Shown: piece by piece, positions 1-12,379 of the stretch
Layout: each line of letters starts with the position of its first letter
How positions within the stretch are numbered: the first letter of the stretch is position 1
Source of the DNA: Adiantum capillus-veneris
Lineage: Eukaryota > Streptophyta > Polypodiopsida > Polypodiales > Pteridaceae
Length of the DNA: 64,000 bases
Direction of reading: 5' to 3'
Assembly (NCBI GenBank): GCA_014529385.2
Contig: CM043945.1
Span: 144,515,741-144,579,740, forward strand
Translations under genes and position numbers: made by a program
Notes under the pieces: generated by a model
Seen by the model: the letters and a program-made list of their open reading frames with translations, nothing else
What the model was told of the DNA's origin: nothing
The model's database searches: none

Positions 1-295
1 TCCATTGCATCGTCATTGTACCACTTTGTGCAATCAATAAGTAGACCACCCTCGTCGATGAGAGTGGGGCCTTCAGAGGAGGGTTTTACGTCTCTGGTGT
101 CGTATCTCTCTTCTCTCTCTATCTCTCAGTCTCGTTTACTTGCACGCACAGTGTCCATTCACTTTGTTGTGATCATAGCACTTTCCATTAAGAACGGAAG
201 GCTCTCCCTTCCATAAGAACTAAAAGGAACCTTGAGCACAGTTCGGAGCACTCATCTTGAGCAAAGCGCAAACAATCATTCCGCTACACCTAACA
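1..295 (+). mobile_element. 3' part of a long LTR (family A, copy 1)
   Basis: Matches the distal part of the 487-4030 LTR and the copy at 5545-6245 along its whole length. Shared landmarks are TTTGTGCAATC..AGTAGACC, GGGGCCTTCRGAGGAGGGTTT, TGGTGTCGTAT followed by CT repeats, AACGGAAGGCTCTCCCTTCC (a natural hairpin), and a doubled TTGAGCAnnnTTCGGAGCACT block. The end at CTAACA (295) is inferred from alignment to the CCTTACA end of copy 2. It is cut by the window edge. Confidence 0.6.
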
Positions 296-486
296 ATGAC
301 TTTGTGTCGCTTTCGGAGTGGCCCAAAGAAGCAAGCTTTGCAGACCTTTATGAAGTTCAAGTATCGCACGACCCACACCTCAGAGTGGGCCGATGAAGAG
401 TCCTTTCGAGGATTCTGGATGTTGTTGGCGATCTCCCTCGACGCCATACAGTTCGGTATCAGTACCTCACTTTGAAAAGGAGGGGA
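296..486 (+). mobile_element. Retroelement internal remnant with PPT
   Basis: Short stretch between two copies of the same LTR. It ends in the purine tract GAAAAGGAGGGGA (474-486) immediately before TGTCACGTGACAC, as a plus-strand polypurine tract before a 3' LTR should. Reading frames over 300-470 are open in places but I cannot assign a domain. It is probably the scar of an internal region lost by deletion. Confidence 0.5.
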
Positions 487-3400
487 TGTCACGTGACACA
501 TCCAAACCTATGTGTCCGTGGACAAGCTACAACATGACCAGGGTTCAGTTCAATCAAGTCAGTCTAGAATAGGAAGTGATCTGGCACTTTTGTGAGTGTT
601 CGCAGACCGTGCATGTCCAGCTACTTAGATTAGATACATATCCTATGGTTGCATACAGCATGATCATCAAAATACACCTTGATGTACATAGAATACAATC
701 CCCGCAGTGGGACGAGAACCATTGAACACAGAAACAACGAATTTTTGTTACCTCTCCTCCAAGGATACATTGCTATCCGGAGAAAGTTTGGAGTAAGGAA
801 ATTCAATCTAACTCCTGAGTTTTTGACCCACAAACTTTAAGTGAGAGGGCAGATCTTTGATCAAAGTTAAATCTTTGAGGAACTCATAAAATGTGTATTG
901 CTTTTATGCACGAGATATGCATGTGTCTAACCAGGACAATCACTCTCGAGTATTTATGAGAGTAGGATCGATTTGAAACATTGTTTTCTGAGATGAATTG
1001 GTTTGCTCAACCATGCGGAAGGTCAACTATTGATCTCGTATCCGGTAGTTCACCAACAAATTACCTGCTATTGCGGGTAGGATGGCAGAAAGGAAGGAAC
1101 CATTCCGAGCTTTCAACCAAGAAAAGCTTTCACTAAGCTTATGAACCAACACCCCCTACCCGGTCAGGGAAGACATGGTAGTGCTTTTCGCACAAGTGAA
1201 TAAACACTCTCTTTACGAGGGAAGGAGCAAGTAACGACTACAGCCTGTGCCGAGGAATCCAAGCATTGAAATTCTAGTTTATTTGATGAGCGGGTTTTGC
1301 TCTAAGATTGAGCCAAGGGATCGTCAGGTTGAGCGTCTTCGCTCTAAGGATCTTACGAAGGAAAGGTAATTTCCCAGGCTCACTGAAACTTATGTACACC
1401 TTTGAGTACATGGATAACACACAAAGATGCAGACATATGCCAAGGAATTGGACGAGAGTTTGTTATACTCTCTTGAGCGCCTTTTTACGTGCAAGGATAT
1501 TCCGACACGAGAATCTCTATTTGAGATGTGATCGGTAAAAGGAATTTGATTTTCTCTACGGAGAAGAGGTTTTTTGATGTTCGTTGATCATTGAGTACGC
1601 TATGTGCTTTTACCATTATAGTAGCAACTTTTGATTGCGGTATATGTTTCTCCATGAGCAGGTCAAGTAGCATTTACACGCTACTGGAATAAATTCGAAC
1701 TATTATGTTCGTAAGAATATAGTTCGCCAATCGTTTCAAAATGGTAAGAATTACATATGGGAGAACATCCCTGAGAATCAAAGAGGGTTTGCTCTATTGT
1801 GAACGTACGTTCATAAAATGCTATGGCTAGAATCCTATCTGCCTGAGATTTTGCAAGGCATCATTGATGCTCGCAAAATAAATCATTTTTTATAATTTTG
1901 AAAGGAACAGACTCTAATGGGCGTCGAGAAAACACTGCTGGTGGTAATAACTCGCAGGAGGAAAAGATTGGAAGGAAGTGCCGCTGTGCACAAGGAATCT
2001 TCGGATTGGAACCGTCCGCCTACGTTGAGCGACGGCCCGGAACAAGAACCTTCTTTAAGGTGATCACAAATTGTGAAAGAAAGACATCGACATTAATGCT
2101 CTATGACTTGGGCATTCCCTATGTGGGAGGACACAAGAGGTTTAATACCCTCTGGACTAACAGCGCAGGATTATGCGCAAGGACAAATACCTAGATTGAT
2201 TTCTAGGAGGATTATTCTTCTCGAGGTTAAGAAGGCGAAAGTGAGTTAACAAATTCTTGGATGAAGAAACTTCCAATCTGTTGGAAAGACACGAATGATG
2301 AGTTGTTACATGACTCGTAAGTTTGATGATTGGTGAAGGATATCCTCGAGGTACTAGAGGAAGGACATAAACCGGTAAGAAGTATTGAATTCTTGAATTT
2401 TTGTTTAATTTAATTTTCAAGTTCTCTGAGAAAGGACCAACTCAACTCACCATTGAGCAAGATTTTGAATTTTTCCGGTTTCTCTCCGGGCAGTTCAGTT
2501 GGACCTCTACAGTTGAGGACAATTGTTTATAAGTGAGAGGGATGTTGCTAAAGTGGCTTTATCTGACAGAAAAATAATTCTAAATGAATTATTGGATTTA
2601 TAAGTGAGAGGGTTTTCTCGCTTGGAACACCAAGGAAAAATAATTCTAAATGAATTATTGAAATTTTAAGTGAGGAGGTTTTTATCACTGGAGACATCCG
2701 AGTACGGAGTATTCCTAGTGCGTCATTCAAAGTAATGACGGGAGCACTGTGAAAGGGAATATCTGTAGGGCCACCGCGAACGGGTGCTTCTGATGCGTCA
2801 CATCGGATGGGTGACAGGGAGCATCGGAAAGAAGTATCCGACCATCCGGGAACGGACATCTCTGATGCGTCATAGGATGGGTGACATAGAGCATCGCGAA
2901 GGAGATTGTACCATAAGTTCGGTAGGAAAGGACTAGGTGATGGGTATTCTTAATGCGTCACAAGGTGGGTGACGGGTGCATCGGAAAGGGGATATCCATA
3001 GTCAAGAGGAAATTCCGAACTGTGTTGGAATTGTGCACAAGGAAAAGCAAGCACTTGAATTAAGATGGGTTCAGAGGAAACTTTGAGGAAAAACAGATGC
3101 TTTCTGAGAAAGCGGGATTGCTTTTCGGGAAAGCAGATACTTTCCCGCGAGGAAGTCTATGTCTGCATTGCAACTGTGCGTGTGATTGCATCCAGGGACG
3201 CCTGGGAAGTGCTGTGAAAGCATTGTTTTTAACTTATAAGGTTTTATTGAGTTTTTGGGCAGATTCAGACTATTTTTAAAATCGTCGGCCGCCCACTTAA
3301 TAAGTGGGCAGCCATCTGATAAATAAGGCAACAGATCAGCCAGTGTTTTCTCTCTCTCTCTCTCTATTTATTTCTCTCTAGATCCTTTGGCTTCAATATT

Positions 3401-4030
3401 AAGTGAAATTCTATTTATCCGAGTATATTTTATATTGTTATGCGCTCCCGTTTGTGACACCCGTGTTTTCAGTTTTCAGCAATTAGAACCCGCAGAAGAA
3501 GTCCCGAACATCGCAGATCTCACCTTCCAGCAGCAGATCCTCGCCACATGGTCAGATCCAGCGTAGTTTGCAATTTCAGCCCGGCAAACGCAGATTTCAG
3601 CATCTGCGTTTTCAGCGCGTCGTCGTCGCATCGCGACATCGTCATCGACATAGAGTTAGAATTCAGCAGATAAAGATTTGCAGATTTCAGCCATTAGCAT
3701 TTTCAGATTTCAGCCCGTCTCATCGTCGTCAACATCGTCGGCAAAGTCCAAGCATTGTAGAGATTTGTGCAATCATAAGTAGACCGCTCTCTCCATAGAG
3801 AGGGGCCTTCGGAGGAGGGTTTGACAACTTCTTTGGTGTCGTATCCTCTTCTCTCTCTATCTCTCAGTCTCAACACCTTCACGCACACTGTTTACCCACT
3901 TTGTTGTGATCACTTGCACTCTCTCATTAAAGAACGGAAGGCTCTCCCTTCCCTAAGTAATAGGAACCTTGAGCACAATTCGGAGCACTGATCTTGAGCA
4001 AAATTCAACATTCGCTTCCGCTGCCTTACA
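487..4030 (+). repeat. Putative long LTR (family A, copy 2, ~3.5 kb)
   Basis: Starts TGTCACGTGACAC after a polypurine tract and ends CCTTACA. Its last ~580 bases match copies at 1-295 and 5545-6245. It has no coding region longer than about 100 codons and no recognisable protein. It contains a hairpin array (2717-2982), a duplicated AATAATTCTAAATGAATTATT-type palindromic unit near 2569 and 2634, and a CT run near 3352. The continuity of the whole 3.5 kb as one LTR is inferred; a second full copy would be needed to prove it. Confidence 0.45.
2717..2982 (+). repeat. Array of four imperfect hairpins, 71-89 bp apart
   Basis: Four units at 2717-2748, 2792-2825, 2863-2895 and 2952-2982. Each has a nested inverted repeat: outer arms GATGC/GCATC (AGTGC/GCACT in unit 1) and inner arms GTCAC/GTGAC (GTCATT/AATGAC in unit 1), followed by GGAAAG-like spacers. 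They lie inside the long LTR of family A. Confidence 0.6.
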
Positions 4031-4141
4031 TAGTCCCTACCGAATCTAGAATTGCTTCCCCCTCAACATCCTCTTTCCCTTCATCAGCTTTTGCAACTTT
4101 GAAAATCAACCTCTTCCAAAAAGTAGCACCTTCTTCCCCAT

Positions 4142-4179
<38 letters not shown>

Positions 4180-4794
4180 GAATAGCTTCTCCCAAAAAGC
4201 AACTATTTACTAAGAAAACAAACTTCTGAAAAGAAAATTCTTCCAAAACGTAGCTTCTTCATGAAGAAGCTTGTGCAAAAAGCATCTTCTTCAAAAAGCA
4301 CTTTGTCAAAAAGCTTCTTCCAAAAAGCAAAAAGCTTCTTCTTCATAAAGCAAATTCTGTGAAGCAAATCTTCTCCTTCCCAAAAGCAAAAAGCTTTTGT
4401 TGCCATAATCTTTTGTCCACATATTGCTTCTCCTCTTCTTCTGCACATCCATGAGAATGAAAAGGCGCCGCCTCTATAGTCGATGCTGCAAAAGCTTCTT
4501 CCAAAAAGAAGAAAGCTTCTTCTTCAAGAAGTAAATTATGTAAAAACCTTCTCCTTCGCTGTAAAAACTTCTTCCAAAAAGAAGAAAGCTTCTTCTTCAA
4601 GAAGTAAATTCTGAAAAAAGCTTCTCCTTCCCAAAGCAAAAAGCTTCTACTACCATAATCTCAATGTCCACATACTGCTTCTCCTCTTCTTTTGTACATC
4701 CTTGAGAATGAAAAAGCATTGCCTCTACAATCGATTGCCGCAGTTCTAGACCGAATTGCTCTAAGAAGAACAAACATATGATCTCCGATACCAA
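4031..4794. repeat. AAGCTTCTTC-rich degenerate repeat block
   Basis: After an AC run (4145-4177) the sequence is built from variants of AAGCTTCTTCCAAAAAG and CTTCTTCAAGAAGTAAATTCTG repeated many times. A longer ~150-bp unit is duplicated (about 4370-4470 against 4610-4710, both with TACCATAATC-like then TTGTCCACATAYTGCTTCTCCTCTTC). Minus-strand frames are open only because of the repeat. Its right end carries the primer site of the neighbouring LTR, so it is the internal part of that element. Confidence 0.5.
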
Positions 4795-5544
4795 TGTAAC
4801 CAACAAGCCACTAACAAAGCGGTAAAATTACTGCAACAATCACCGAATTGAACCGAAACAACAAACACTTGAACTTTAAAGAGATAACACTCCGCAATAG
4901 ACAAGAGACATGCAGTGGCGGAGTTCCACTCCCAGAAGCATTGGCCTCAGGGTTTGGTTTTACTTTTTTTTATAATAATAATCCAGAGTACAACTGTCGA
5001 GAGAAAACACCCAAGCTCTACAAGAGGAAAAACAAAGGGCTTGAGAAAGCCACCAAATAGTCTGCCCATCCTCTCCGATGTGCGTGGAATCACAAGATCT
5101 GGAAGGAAGTAGTCAGCAAAAACTGACTCCCAACTTGGCTCCACATCCCCCTCTGAAAAGAGAGCATTCGGCCTATGGATAATTGCCACAACTCTCCAAC
5201 AATCTCTACCTTTGCAACTGGATTACTCAAGATAGGTGACTCCAAAAAAAGAACATGTGAAACCTACAACCACAATCTAAGAGAATTAAAAAAGACCGTC
5301 TCCCCACTTTGAAATGAATGCTCAAGCTAACGGTAACTCGTTCATAGTCCAAGGACCACTATCCACCTGAAAGAAACTCCACATGGGTCCATGATAAGAA
5401 AAGTAGGTGTGTCAAGACATTGGAACTCCTGCTGGAATGCAGTGAGAAGAGCCAAAACATGTTTCATGGTGACCATGTGTTTGCCAAAAAAGCCATAGTA
5501 GTCCTGTAGGACCTAGCTACTGAAGCAAACACCCTGAGATCAAA
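4795..5544 (-). repeat. LTR with Met-type primer binding site
   Basis: On the minus strand an LTR ends in GGTTACA and is followed after one base by TGGTATCGGAGATC (4793-4780), close to the initiator-Met primer site TGGTATCAGAGC. Its body (about 4870-4990) resembles the LTRs of the 29260-31897 element (GAGTTCCACTCCCAGAAGCATTGGCC against ATTCCACCCCAATGAGTATTGGCC), so it is a distant relative. The right end is not determined; 5544 is where family A similarity begins. Confidence 0.45.
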
Positions 5545-6025
5545 CCACAAAATTGCCTAGCGTTTTCAGTCTCCAGCATTCCGACCCAATAGAACTTGTC
5601 AGCATTTTTGGTTTCCAGCCATCAACACTTGCAGATCAGCCCATAGCTTCGCAGATCTCACCCTTCCCGTAGCACACCCGCATCATCCCTTCAGTTCAGC
5701 CAGCGTTTTCCAAATCAGCCAGGAGATTTCAGATTTCAGCACATAGCGATTTGCTAGTCGTCGTCACCATCATCACCAGTGTCGTCGTTGCCAACATAGT
5801 CCCAGTTTCCCGCAGCAGATCAGCCCTTCCAGATTTCAATATATCAGCCCTAACGTTTTCAGTTTTCAGCCTGTCCTCGTAATCGCGACCATTGTCGACA
5901 TTGTCAGCAAGTCCATTGCATCTAGACCATTGTACCAGATTTGTGCAATCTATAGCATAGACCTCTCTCGCCATAGAGAGGGGGGCCCTTGGAGCAGGGT
6001 TTGAGAACCGTCTGGTGTCGTATTC

Positions 6026-6085
<60 letters not shown>

Positions 6086-6245
6086 CTCAACACTTTCATT
6101 CACAGTAGCATTCACTTTGTTTGTTATCATTGCACTTGCACTCTCTATGAGAAGAACGGAATGCTCTCCCTTCCGTAGGTAAAAGGAACCCTTGAGCAAA
6201 GTTCGGAGCACTCATCCTGAGCACTATCAACATTCACTTTCGTTG
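5545..6245 (+). repeat. 5'-truncated LTR (family A, copy 3)
   Basis: Matches the last ~580 bases of the 487-4030 LTR, including the TTTTCAG..CAGATTTCAGC-rich part, the GTCGTCGTC part, the AGAGGGGGGCCCTTGGAGCAGGG block and the TTGAGCAAAGTTCGGAGCACTC end. It carries an expanded CT run (6033-6082) where the other copies have short CT tracts. Confidence 0.6.
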
Positions 6246-6780
6246 AACCTTATAGGGAACGCATCACATGTATCTAAAACACTATGGATGTGCGCGCCAA
6301 TCCATTGTTGTTGGCTGGATTATGGACAAGAAGTGTTTCAAAGTTCATTATCTAGGAGTATTATGGACGTGATGTGTTCACAGTTCACGAATGGGGATTC
6401 TTGGACGTAGTGTCGTCTACAGTTCAATTTTGTGTAAGGAAATAGATACTCGACATGGCATTCTTCAAAGGTAAAAAGTTGAGGGTAGCAAAACCGAGGT
6501 ATACCCAGTTGGTGGCTACTTCTGGGGTGTCCATGGTAGCTTCTTTACCGACTTGGTCTCACCATTTATGTCCACTACGAGTTGCAGAGACTATTAAAGT
6601 TATGGTATCTCAAGTGAACTACCTAATGTGATCCCATTATTTATTTTGGCTTTTAGGTATTTATTTTGCTTATTTGTCAAAGTCTGGTAGGGCAATTTAC
6701 TTAGATGAGTATATATGCAACCCATTGCCCCCATTGTACAAGCATCAGTTTATTCATTTTGCCAAGGTTGGTTGGTTCAG

Positions 6781-6782
<2 letters not shown>

Positions 6783-6854
<72 letters not shown>
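6783..6854. repeat. (CT)36 microsatellite
   Basis: Uninterrupted CT dinucleotide run of 72 bases. It produces artificial Leu-Ser open frames. Confidence 0.95.
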
Positions 6855-6855
<1 letters not shown>

Positions 6856-7584
6856 ACGCTTCCGCATCGTCGATTTTGAGAGGATGGAAGTTCTTAATTC
6901 CATCTTGAGCTGCTCATGTCTATCCGATATTCCAACAGATTAGGTCCATGCGCACGTGCAAGTGTTGGTGTTGGTTTCGAAAGGTAAAGGGGGATTCATA
7001 TATCTCTTGTACCACTTCTTGTACGATCATCCGAGTTCAAAAGATGAGGCGTAAAGGTGGAGCATGTGGTGCTAGATGCTTAGCCGATTATGACAACAGT
7101 TCGAGGAGGTAATGTTGGTTCTCTCTTCACCACTTGTAGTGTGATCCCACAAATTTTGCCATGGATGTTCACCTTTGTGAGCTTCTTAGTACTGGTTGAG
7201 GGGACACGTTTGCAATCACTTATGGGTGGTATTCTTGATGTCCGACAGAAGACTTGTCAAGATGCTCCGGGTATCAAGTTTGCAAGCATTAGCATTATTG
7301 CCATTTGGTAGGGACATTTACTTCCCACTTATGCAGTCAACAACATATTGATATTTGGTAGGGACATGCACTTCCCACTTATGCAGGAGATAATCTCTAA
7401 GCAGCCCCAAAAAATGACCAAAATCCTACACCGTACAAAGTGGATGGCTTGCCTACGACAACAACTAGCAATCTCTCTCATGCAAAAAGCAAGAAACTTA
7501 AGTTACGCCTAACACAAGAGAAGGACCAGGCCAAAACTGCAACGAGCCAAAAAACATAATGCAGTGGGTATGAGAGTAATGTAC

Positions 7585-7904
7585 CTGATTGGCAAAGCCA
7601 ATGCCACAGCCGAGAAGGGCCCTACCAGCAATGATCATGCTGAGGTTTTGCGCCGCTGTGCCAATCGCGGTCCCACCAAGAAAGAACATGCCTGCCCACA
7701 GCATGGTCATCTTCCTTCCAAGTTTTTTGCTCACCACAGATGCAACGAAAGTGGCCAGTAGGGCTGCCAGGTAGAGGCTGGATGTGAAGAGCTGAAGGAC
7801 TTGGTTGTCATACTTACAGTAGTTGTCCCCCTTCGTATTCTTCTTGTGTTGGTACACATCTGGGTAAAATCTTAGAAGGAAATCATCCATGATCGATATC
7901 CCAC
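7585..7904 (-). CDS. STP: STP-type hexose/H+ symporter, exon 2
   Basis: Second exon of the transporter, 320 bp, completing residues 49-155. It begins after a clear acceptor (TTTGTGCAG|GTGGGATA) and ends at AATCAG|GTACAT, a GT donor in phase 0 after GFANQ, which is a conserved STP intron position. Visible family features: the helix 1 end and extracellular lid (GGISIMDDFLLRFYPDVY); the Cys of NYCKYDNQ (residue 78), matching the lid Cys that forms a disulfide in AtSTP10; helix 2 (LFTSSLYLAALLATF); the cytosolic helix 2-3 loop SKKLGRK (RxGRR/K signature); and the helix 4 Arg in AGRALLGCGIGFANQ (residue 143), partner of the helix 1 Asp in known STPs. There are no stops or frameshifts. The remaining roughly 350 residues of a normal ~500-residue STP are not found anywhere from 1 to 7584, so exon 3 lies beyond the left edge. 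Confidence 0.92.
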
Positions 7905-7905
7905 C

Positions 7906-8531
7906 TGCACAAATCAAGCACACAACACGTGATTAGAGCCGAGTCCCACTTAACTTTAGTGAACTTAACTTTAGTGAGATTACAGTACGCTTAACATCCT
8001 CTTTTTGGCCTGCCCAAAGGGCTAAGGCCATAGTGATGTGTTCCCTTTTAAAAAGGAGAGGTTGTTTTAAAAAATAGTAATTTTTTTTTATTGGTTGCTT
8101 GTCAGACCAAACACTCAGTATAAAGATTTGTAAAAATAGAGCATTGTAGACACTCATTACAAGGTTGTTTTGGCTAGACATTGTTTTTATCGGTTGGTGG
8201 GACTAAATGCCACTCATTACATCACATCTCACTCAGAAAGTTGCTAAGACTTTGGGTCAATTTGTTTTGGGGGAATCAGGGGGAGATGCTCTTTAGATAG
8301 GGAGGAAAGAAGGAGCTAAATGTTAAAACTATCATTTCTCAGTATTTGCTTGGCAAGTGGAAGAGAGAGAGAGAGAGATGAAGAGATGACGTGCATCATC
8401 ATGAGCACGGAGACACAGATTTTTCATGCAGTTCATCAAGACGTCAAAGGATAGAGATTTTGTAGTGTTGTTCACTACATGTGATACAATCAGAGGGCCT
8501 CGCTATAGGCGTGCGCAAGATTGACGTGTAA

Positions 8532-8590
<59 letters not shown>

Positions 8591-11500
8591 TCCATTCTCT
8601 GAGAGTTCCTTGCTGCAGGTGATCGTGAGAGGTGGGTGCTTGCACATGATGGTGAGAGGCGGACGAGGTGGGTAGGGCATAGCAAAGGATGGCAGGAGGA
8701 GGGGTCAGGATTAGAGGGAGTTAGAAAAGGTCTTTTCCGATGGGCGTTTTTATAGCGGCAGCTCAAGTTGGGATGATGCTTTCTTTAAACTACAAGCAGC
8801 CATGCACCGTCAAAGGGCAAGCAAGGCATCTTTATGTCGTTTTTTTATAGCAATCGACAAGATCGAGGGCAAGTACATAACTCATAGAGAATCCATGCAA
8901 GGCATGATGGTGGTTGTGGAGAATTATGAACATGCAAAGGGTTGTCGATCTACTGGATTGGACCCGGCAATGGATTCAAGGAAAATCCCATCAGGTACAT
9001 TCCATTCCAATTTTTGTTTTCTAATTGCTATCAATAGTTTTGCAAGAAGTGGCATCGCTTACGTGTCTATGCAAGCCAAAGCTATTTCATGAGTTTTGAA
9101 GCCCTTACGGTTTCACAAGATTAGAAGTACAAGGAGAAGTAAGGGATTGTCAAGCCCGAAGTTATGTCAGTATAGCTCTCAAGGAGGGTTGCATTCACAC
9201 TTTTCCAGGAGGGCTGGTAAGTATGTACAAATTAGAGATTTTACTTCTGCATTTTAATAATTTTAGTTGAACAATCAAAAGTTGAAACATGACAAGGCTA
9301 GGATGATGCAAAAGCAAGGCATGTTAGTAGCCTTGATGAGAGGTGCCAGATGTTTGGCATCGCATCTCTTTGTTGTTCAAGAAGCAGGCATATATATTTC
9401 TCTACCTACCTCGGAATTTGGGGTTTCACTTTTTGCTAGGGCAAGGCTCCTAGGCAAGTTTTTTTAAGTTCTACAATTAGTACTCATCGCGACCAGGATT
9501 GAAGATGCGATTTTGCATGTTTCCGGAAGCAAGGCTTCTTATTATGGGATCCACCTTGCATGAGAAAAATCATACTAATTGGTGCTACGACTTTTGATGC
9601 CAAGGGTGGAGATTACAAAAAAATTGTAAGTACATTAAATTTAAGTTTCAAATTTTGAACTTATTCAATCTTGCAAAATCATTTTACCATGCCAACTAGA
9701 CAAGCAAATGTTGCTTCAGTGAAGTAGAGTTTGGTAGTAAGATGAAATTGATAGCTACGCTTCTTGAGCTATCCTCTCTAATATTTTTGATGTATTCATA
9801 CAAAGAAAGGCTTCAAGTTACAACAAATTGCATTGAGGCTTCCAAAGTTCGGAATATGCTACCAACATACGAACTCGGGAGACATTGCAATAGGTCGAAT
9901 GATTTTTCACCGGAGGCCGGTATGAACCAAGCGACGAGGGCATGCAAGGGTACACAACTCTAAATTTCTCAACATACGTGGCTATGAGCCAGATTCAGGC
10001 AAAGGTAACTCATCTTAGAGGGGCGACAAGATAAGACAATTTCAAGTTCTTCTTACTTTTTGTGTTTTAAGTTTTAATTTGGAAAAGATTTCCCTGCGGT
10101 GCAAAGCAAAGTGCTTTGAAAAACTTAAGGAGAAGCAAGGCTTCTACTCTTTGTCACATTATTATACATTGAATTAGGATCAATAATAATGGCACACATG
10201 TTGAGAGAATTGGCACTATATGGATATAAGCTCACAATTTACATTTGGCAGCGACAAATTGTGATGTATCCATGCTAATACAATCGTGCAAGGCATGTAT
10301 GGAATCGATTCAAACTGTTGAGATCGTCATTAAAGCCAAGGGGGCTTATCACTCTGTTTTTCTGGTATGCATGCATGGCATGGCATTATGGTGGTCTTCA
10401 TTCCACTGAATCATTGTTTATGCTTTTGCTATAACATCAGCTACTTTATTTAGAAAAAGTTGAGGCTGATAGATTTGCTTGTGATCGTTGTATATGTCTA
10501 CAACCAGTGGGAACTTTACATCATTGGCTCTATTCACAAGGTGTAGCCATTACGGATGATGCTTTTTGTGGATAGAAAGTAGGCATTTCCTCACTATCAT
10601 GCCACTAATTCATGGAACGACATGAATAGACTAAGAGAGCCTCAATGCAAGGAATGTATTATTTGCACACCCAGGAAATCTAGTACGACTCCCTGTTTTG
10701 GGGTGTTAGACATCTTTGTCTTCTGTTCATAGAGAGCTATGATTATTTCAAGATCGAATCGTGAATAAGATTCCCACTTGAGAGGATCTGTTGTTAAAAT
10801 TATAGGATTGATTGTAGCTATAGAAGTGGTATTTTCAAGGATATGACCTAGCTAAAGCCAAATTACTCCATGAGTGTTGATGGTCAATTATTGGCCTCTT
10901 ACAATTATACTTTCAAGGAAAGAATTCCTCAATCTACCAAGGGGTAGTGGATAAGTTCAACTGCTAGTTTAAGCAATTAACATGTAAAGTCTAACCAAGG
11001 GGTTTAGAATTGCAAACTTTAGTCAAGGGGTTTGGATTGCCAAGGCAACACCTAGGGTTACCAGCTCGATATTGCTTGATTTTCACTAATCTTTTATTTA
11101 GTATTTTATAGGTCAAAGACGTACTGTCTTTCCGGCTAGATTTTTGGTAGTGTACCTTCCAAGTTGTATGCTATTTTCCACCTCCACGTAAGCATATGAT
11201 CTCGGGGGAGTCACTTATTAATTATGTGGCTATCACGTGGAGTGCAGCAGAAAGACGGGATTATGTATTATAATTTTTTCTCACATTTTCACATACAGAA
11301 GGGTATCATAAAATGAAATTGGAAAAAAAATTTACAAATTGAATGGGAAAAGGGTGTATTTTATTTGTCAAAATTTTCATAAAAATAGTCCTTGAATGCA
11401 TGTGATATACACAATGTATACATAATGACCCCCCGACCCGACCCCGAGCGTATGATTTGGTTGTTTTTCCTTTTGCATTGCTTGAGTTTTCCAAGTAGGA

Positions 11501-11649
11501 TGTATAAGCTAGAATTTTTTCATCCATTTTGCTCTTCAAACACAGCACAAGGTCATGTAGGAGCAACAAATTTTGGGACTATAGTGTTCCAAATACATTT
11601 TTGCATCCTGTAGTTATGGGTCCATATGCTAGGGTTTTGTTTGACACAT
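7906..11649. other. Intronic sequence without recognisable gene
   Basis: No domain recognised on either strand. A word of the form GCAAGGCwT(C/G)T recurs about every 100-400 bases from 8811 to 10300 (for example near 8815, 8897, 9314, 9527, 10132 and 10286), suggesting a decayed repeat or degenerate element. Otherwise only a CT run and AT-rich sequence. Confidence 0.4.
8534..8587. repeat. (CT)n microsatellite
   Basis: Uninterrupted CT run of 54 bases within STP intron 1. Confidence 0.95.
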
Positions 11650-12060
11650 GTTGTTACAAGGGATACAACATGATCTAGAAACTCATAGAGTTTGGTTAAG
11701 CCAATAAGGAGCAAAGTTTATGAGGGTCCCTCTCACTCATGTCACTGTGTTTACATTTACCTCCACACACAAGTACATCTCGTACTTGAAGGATGTCATT
11801 TTTTTGGACATCCTTATATGAGACATATTCCACATGTGGAGAATATGAGTCTTTGGGACTAACGCGGACACCCCTGATTTCAATTATGTGTCACGACAAA
11901 GTTAGCAGGTGCTAGAAGGATCTGTTTGTTAGACCATTTTGAGCACATTGTATCAGGAACAATTTCAGTGGCCAAAAATTATCGGATACTTAATAAGACT
12001 TGTTAAGGTTACAAGTATTGTTAAGCAACTTTAATGGATAGTTGTTTACACATGTAGTAA
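11650..12060 (+). repeat. Dispersed repeat, copy 1
   Basis: About 400 bases that recur in the same orientation at 20700-21060 with substitutions. Shared landmarks: TTATGAGGGTCCCTCTCACTC against TTACAAGGGTCCTACTCACTC, TATATGAGACATA, CATGTGGAGAATATGAG, and GGAACAATTTCAGTGGCCAAAA. Both copies lie upstream of gypsy integrase fragments, so this is probably part of the same gypsy family. Confidence 0.5.
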
Positions 12061-12379
12061 TCTATCTTTTGTTAGTGAACATGTTTCATTTGGTACCTAG
12101 ATGTGATTGATTTTCACATTCTGTAGTGGTCCAAATGTGTTAGCACAACTCTCATCTGATTGCAAGGGAAAGTATTTGGTTCTTTCCCTGAGGGCTTTGA
12201 GCATAACGTTAGCCATAAGCATTGACAAGTATGGTCATGGATATGCAGGTTTGTATCCATATTTGTTAAATGCATGCAAACTAGGTGTTATGGCCCCTAG
12301 TGTTTAGCAAAGGCTGATTTGGAGCGACATGCACATTCATGACACTAGTAGCTTCTAAAGCATTTCTCACTCTATGTGC

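Larger units (their letters stand above)
1..7584 (-). other. Intron 2 of the STP gene (partial, at least 7.6 kb)
   Basis: Downstream of the exon 2 donor no match to STP exon 3 (which would begin with the AVPLYLSEMAP-like block) is visible on the minus strand. The intron therefore continues off the left edge. The span holds LTR pieces and microsatellites described separately. From 6245 to 7584 I see only a long CT run and unrecognised AT-balanced sequence. Confidence 0.65.

Noticed and set aside
220-501. Minus-strand 93-codon frame
   Set aside because: It lies opposite to an LTR end and polypurine tract and resembles no protein.
1898-2194. 98-codon plus-strand frame
   Set aside because: Within a putative long LTR; no domain, and composition typical of non-coding sequence.
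6705-6908. Open frames made of Leu-Ser or Arg-Glu repeats (also near 5729-6211, 8444-8766, 33588-33983, 38996-39574, 39764-40270, 63045-63518)
   Set aside because: They are translations of CT/GA and GT/CA microsatellites and have no other protein similarity.
8811-10300. Recurring GCAAGGCwT words as a satellite
   Set aside because: Spacing is irregular and flanks do not align by eye; noted only as a possible decayed repeat.
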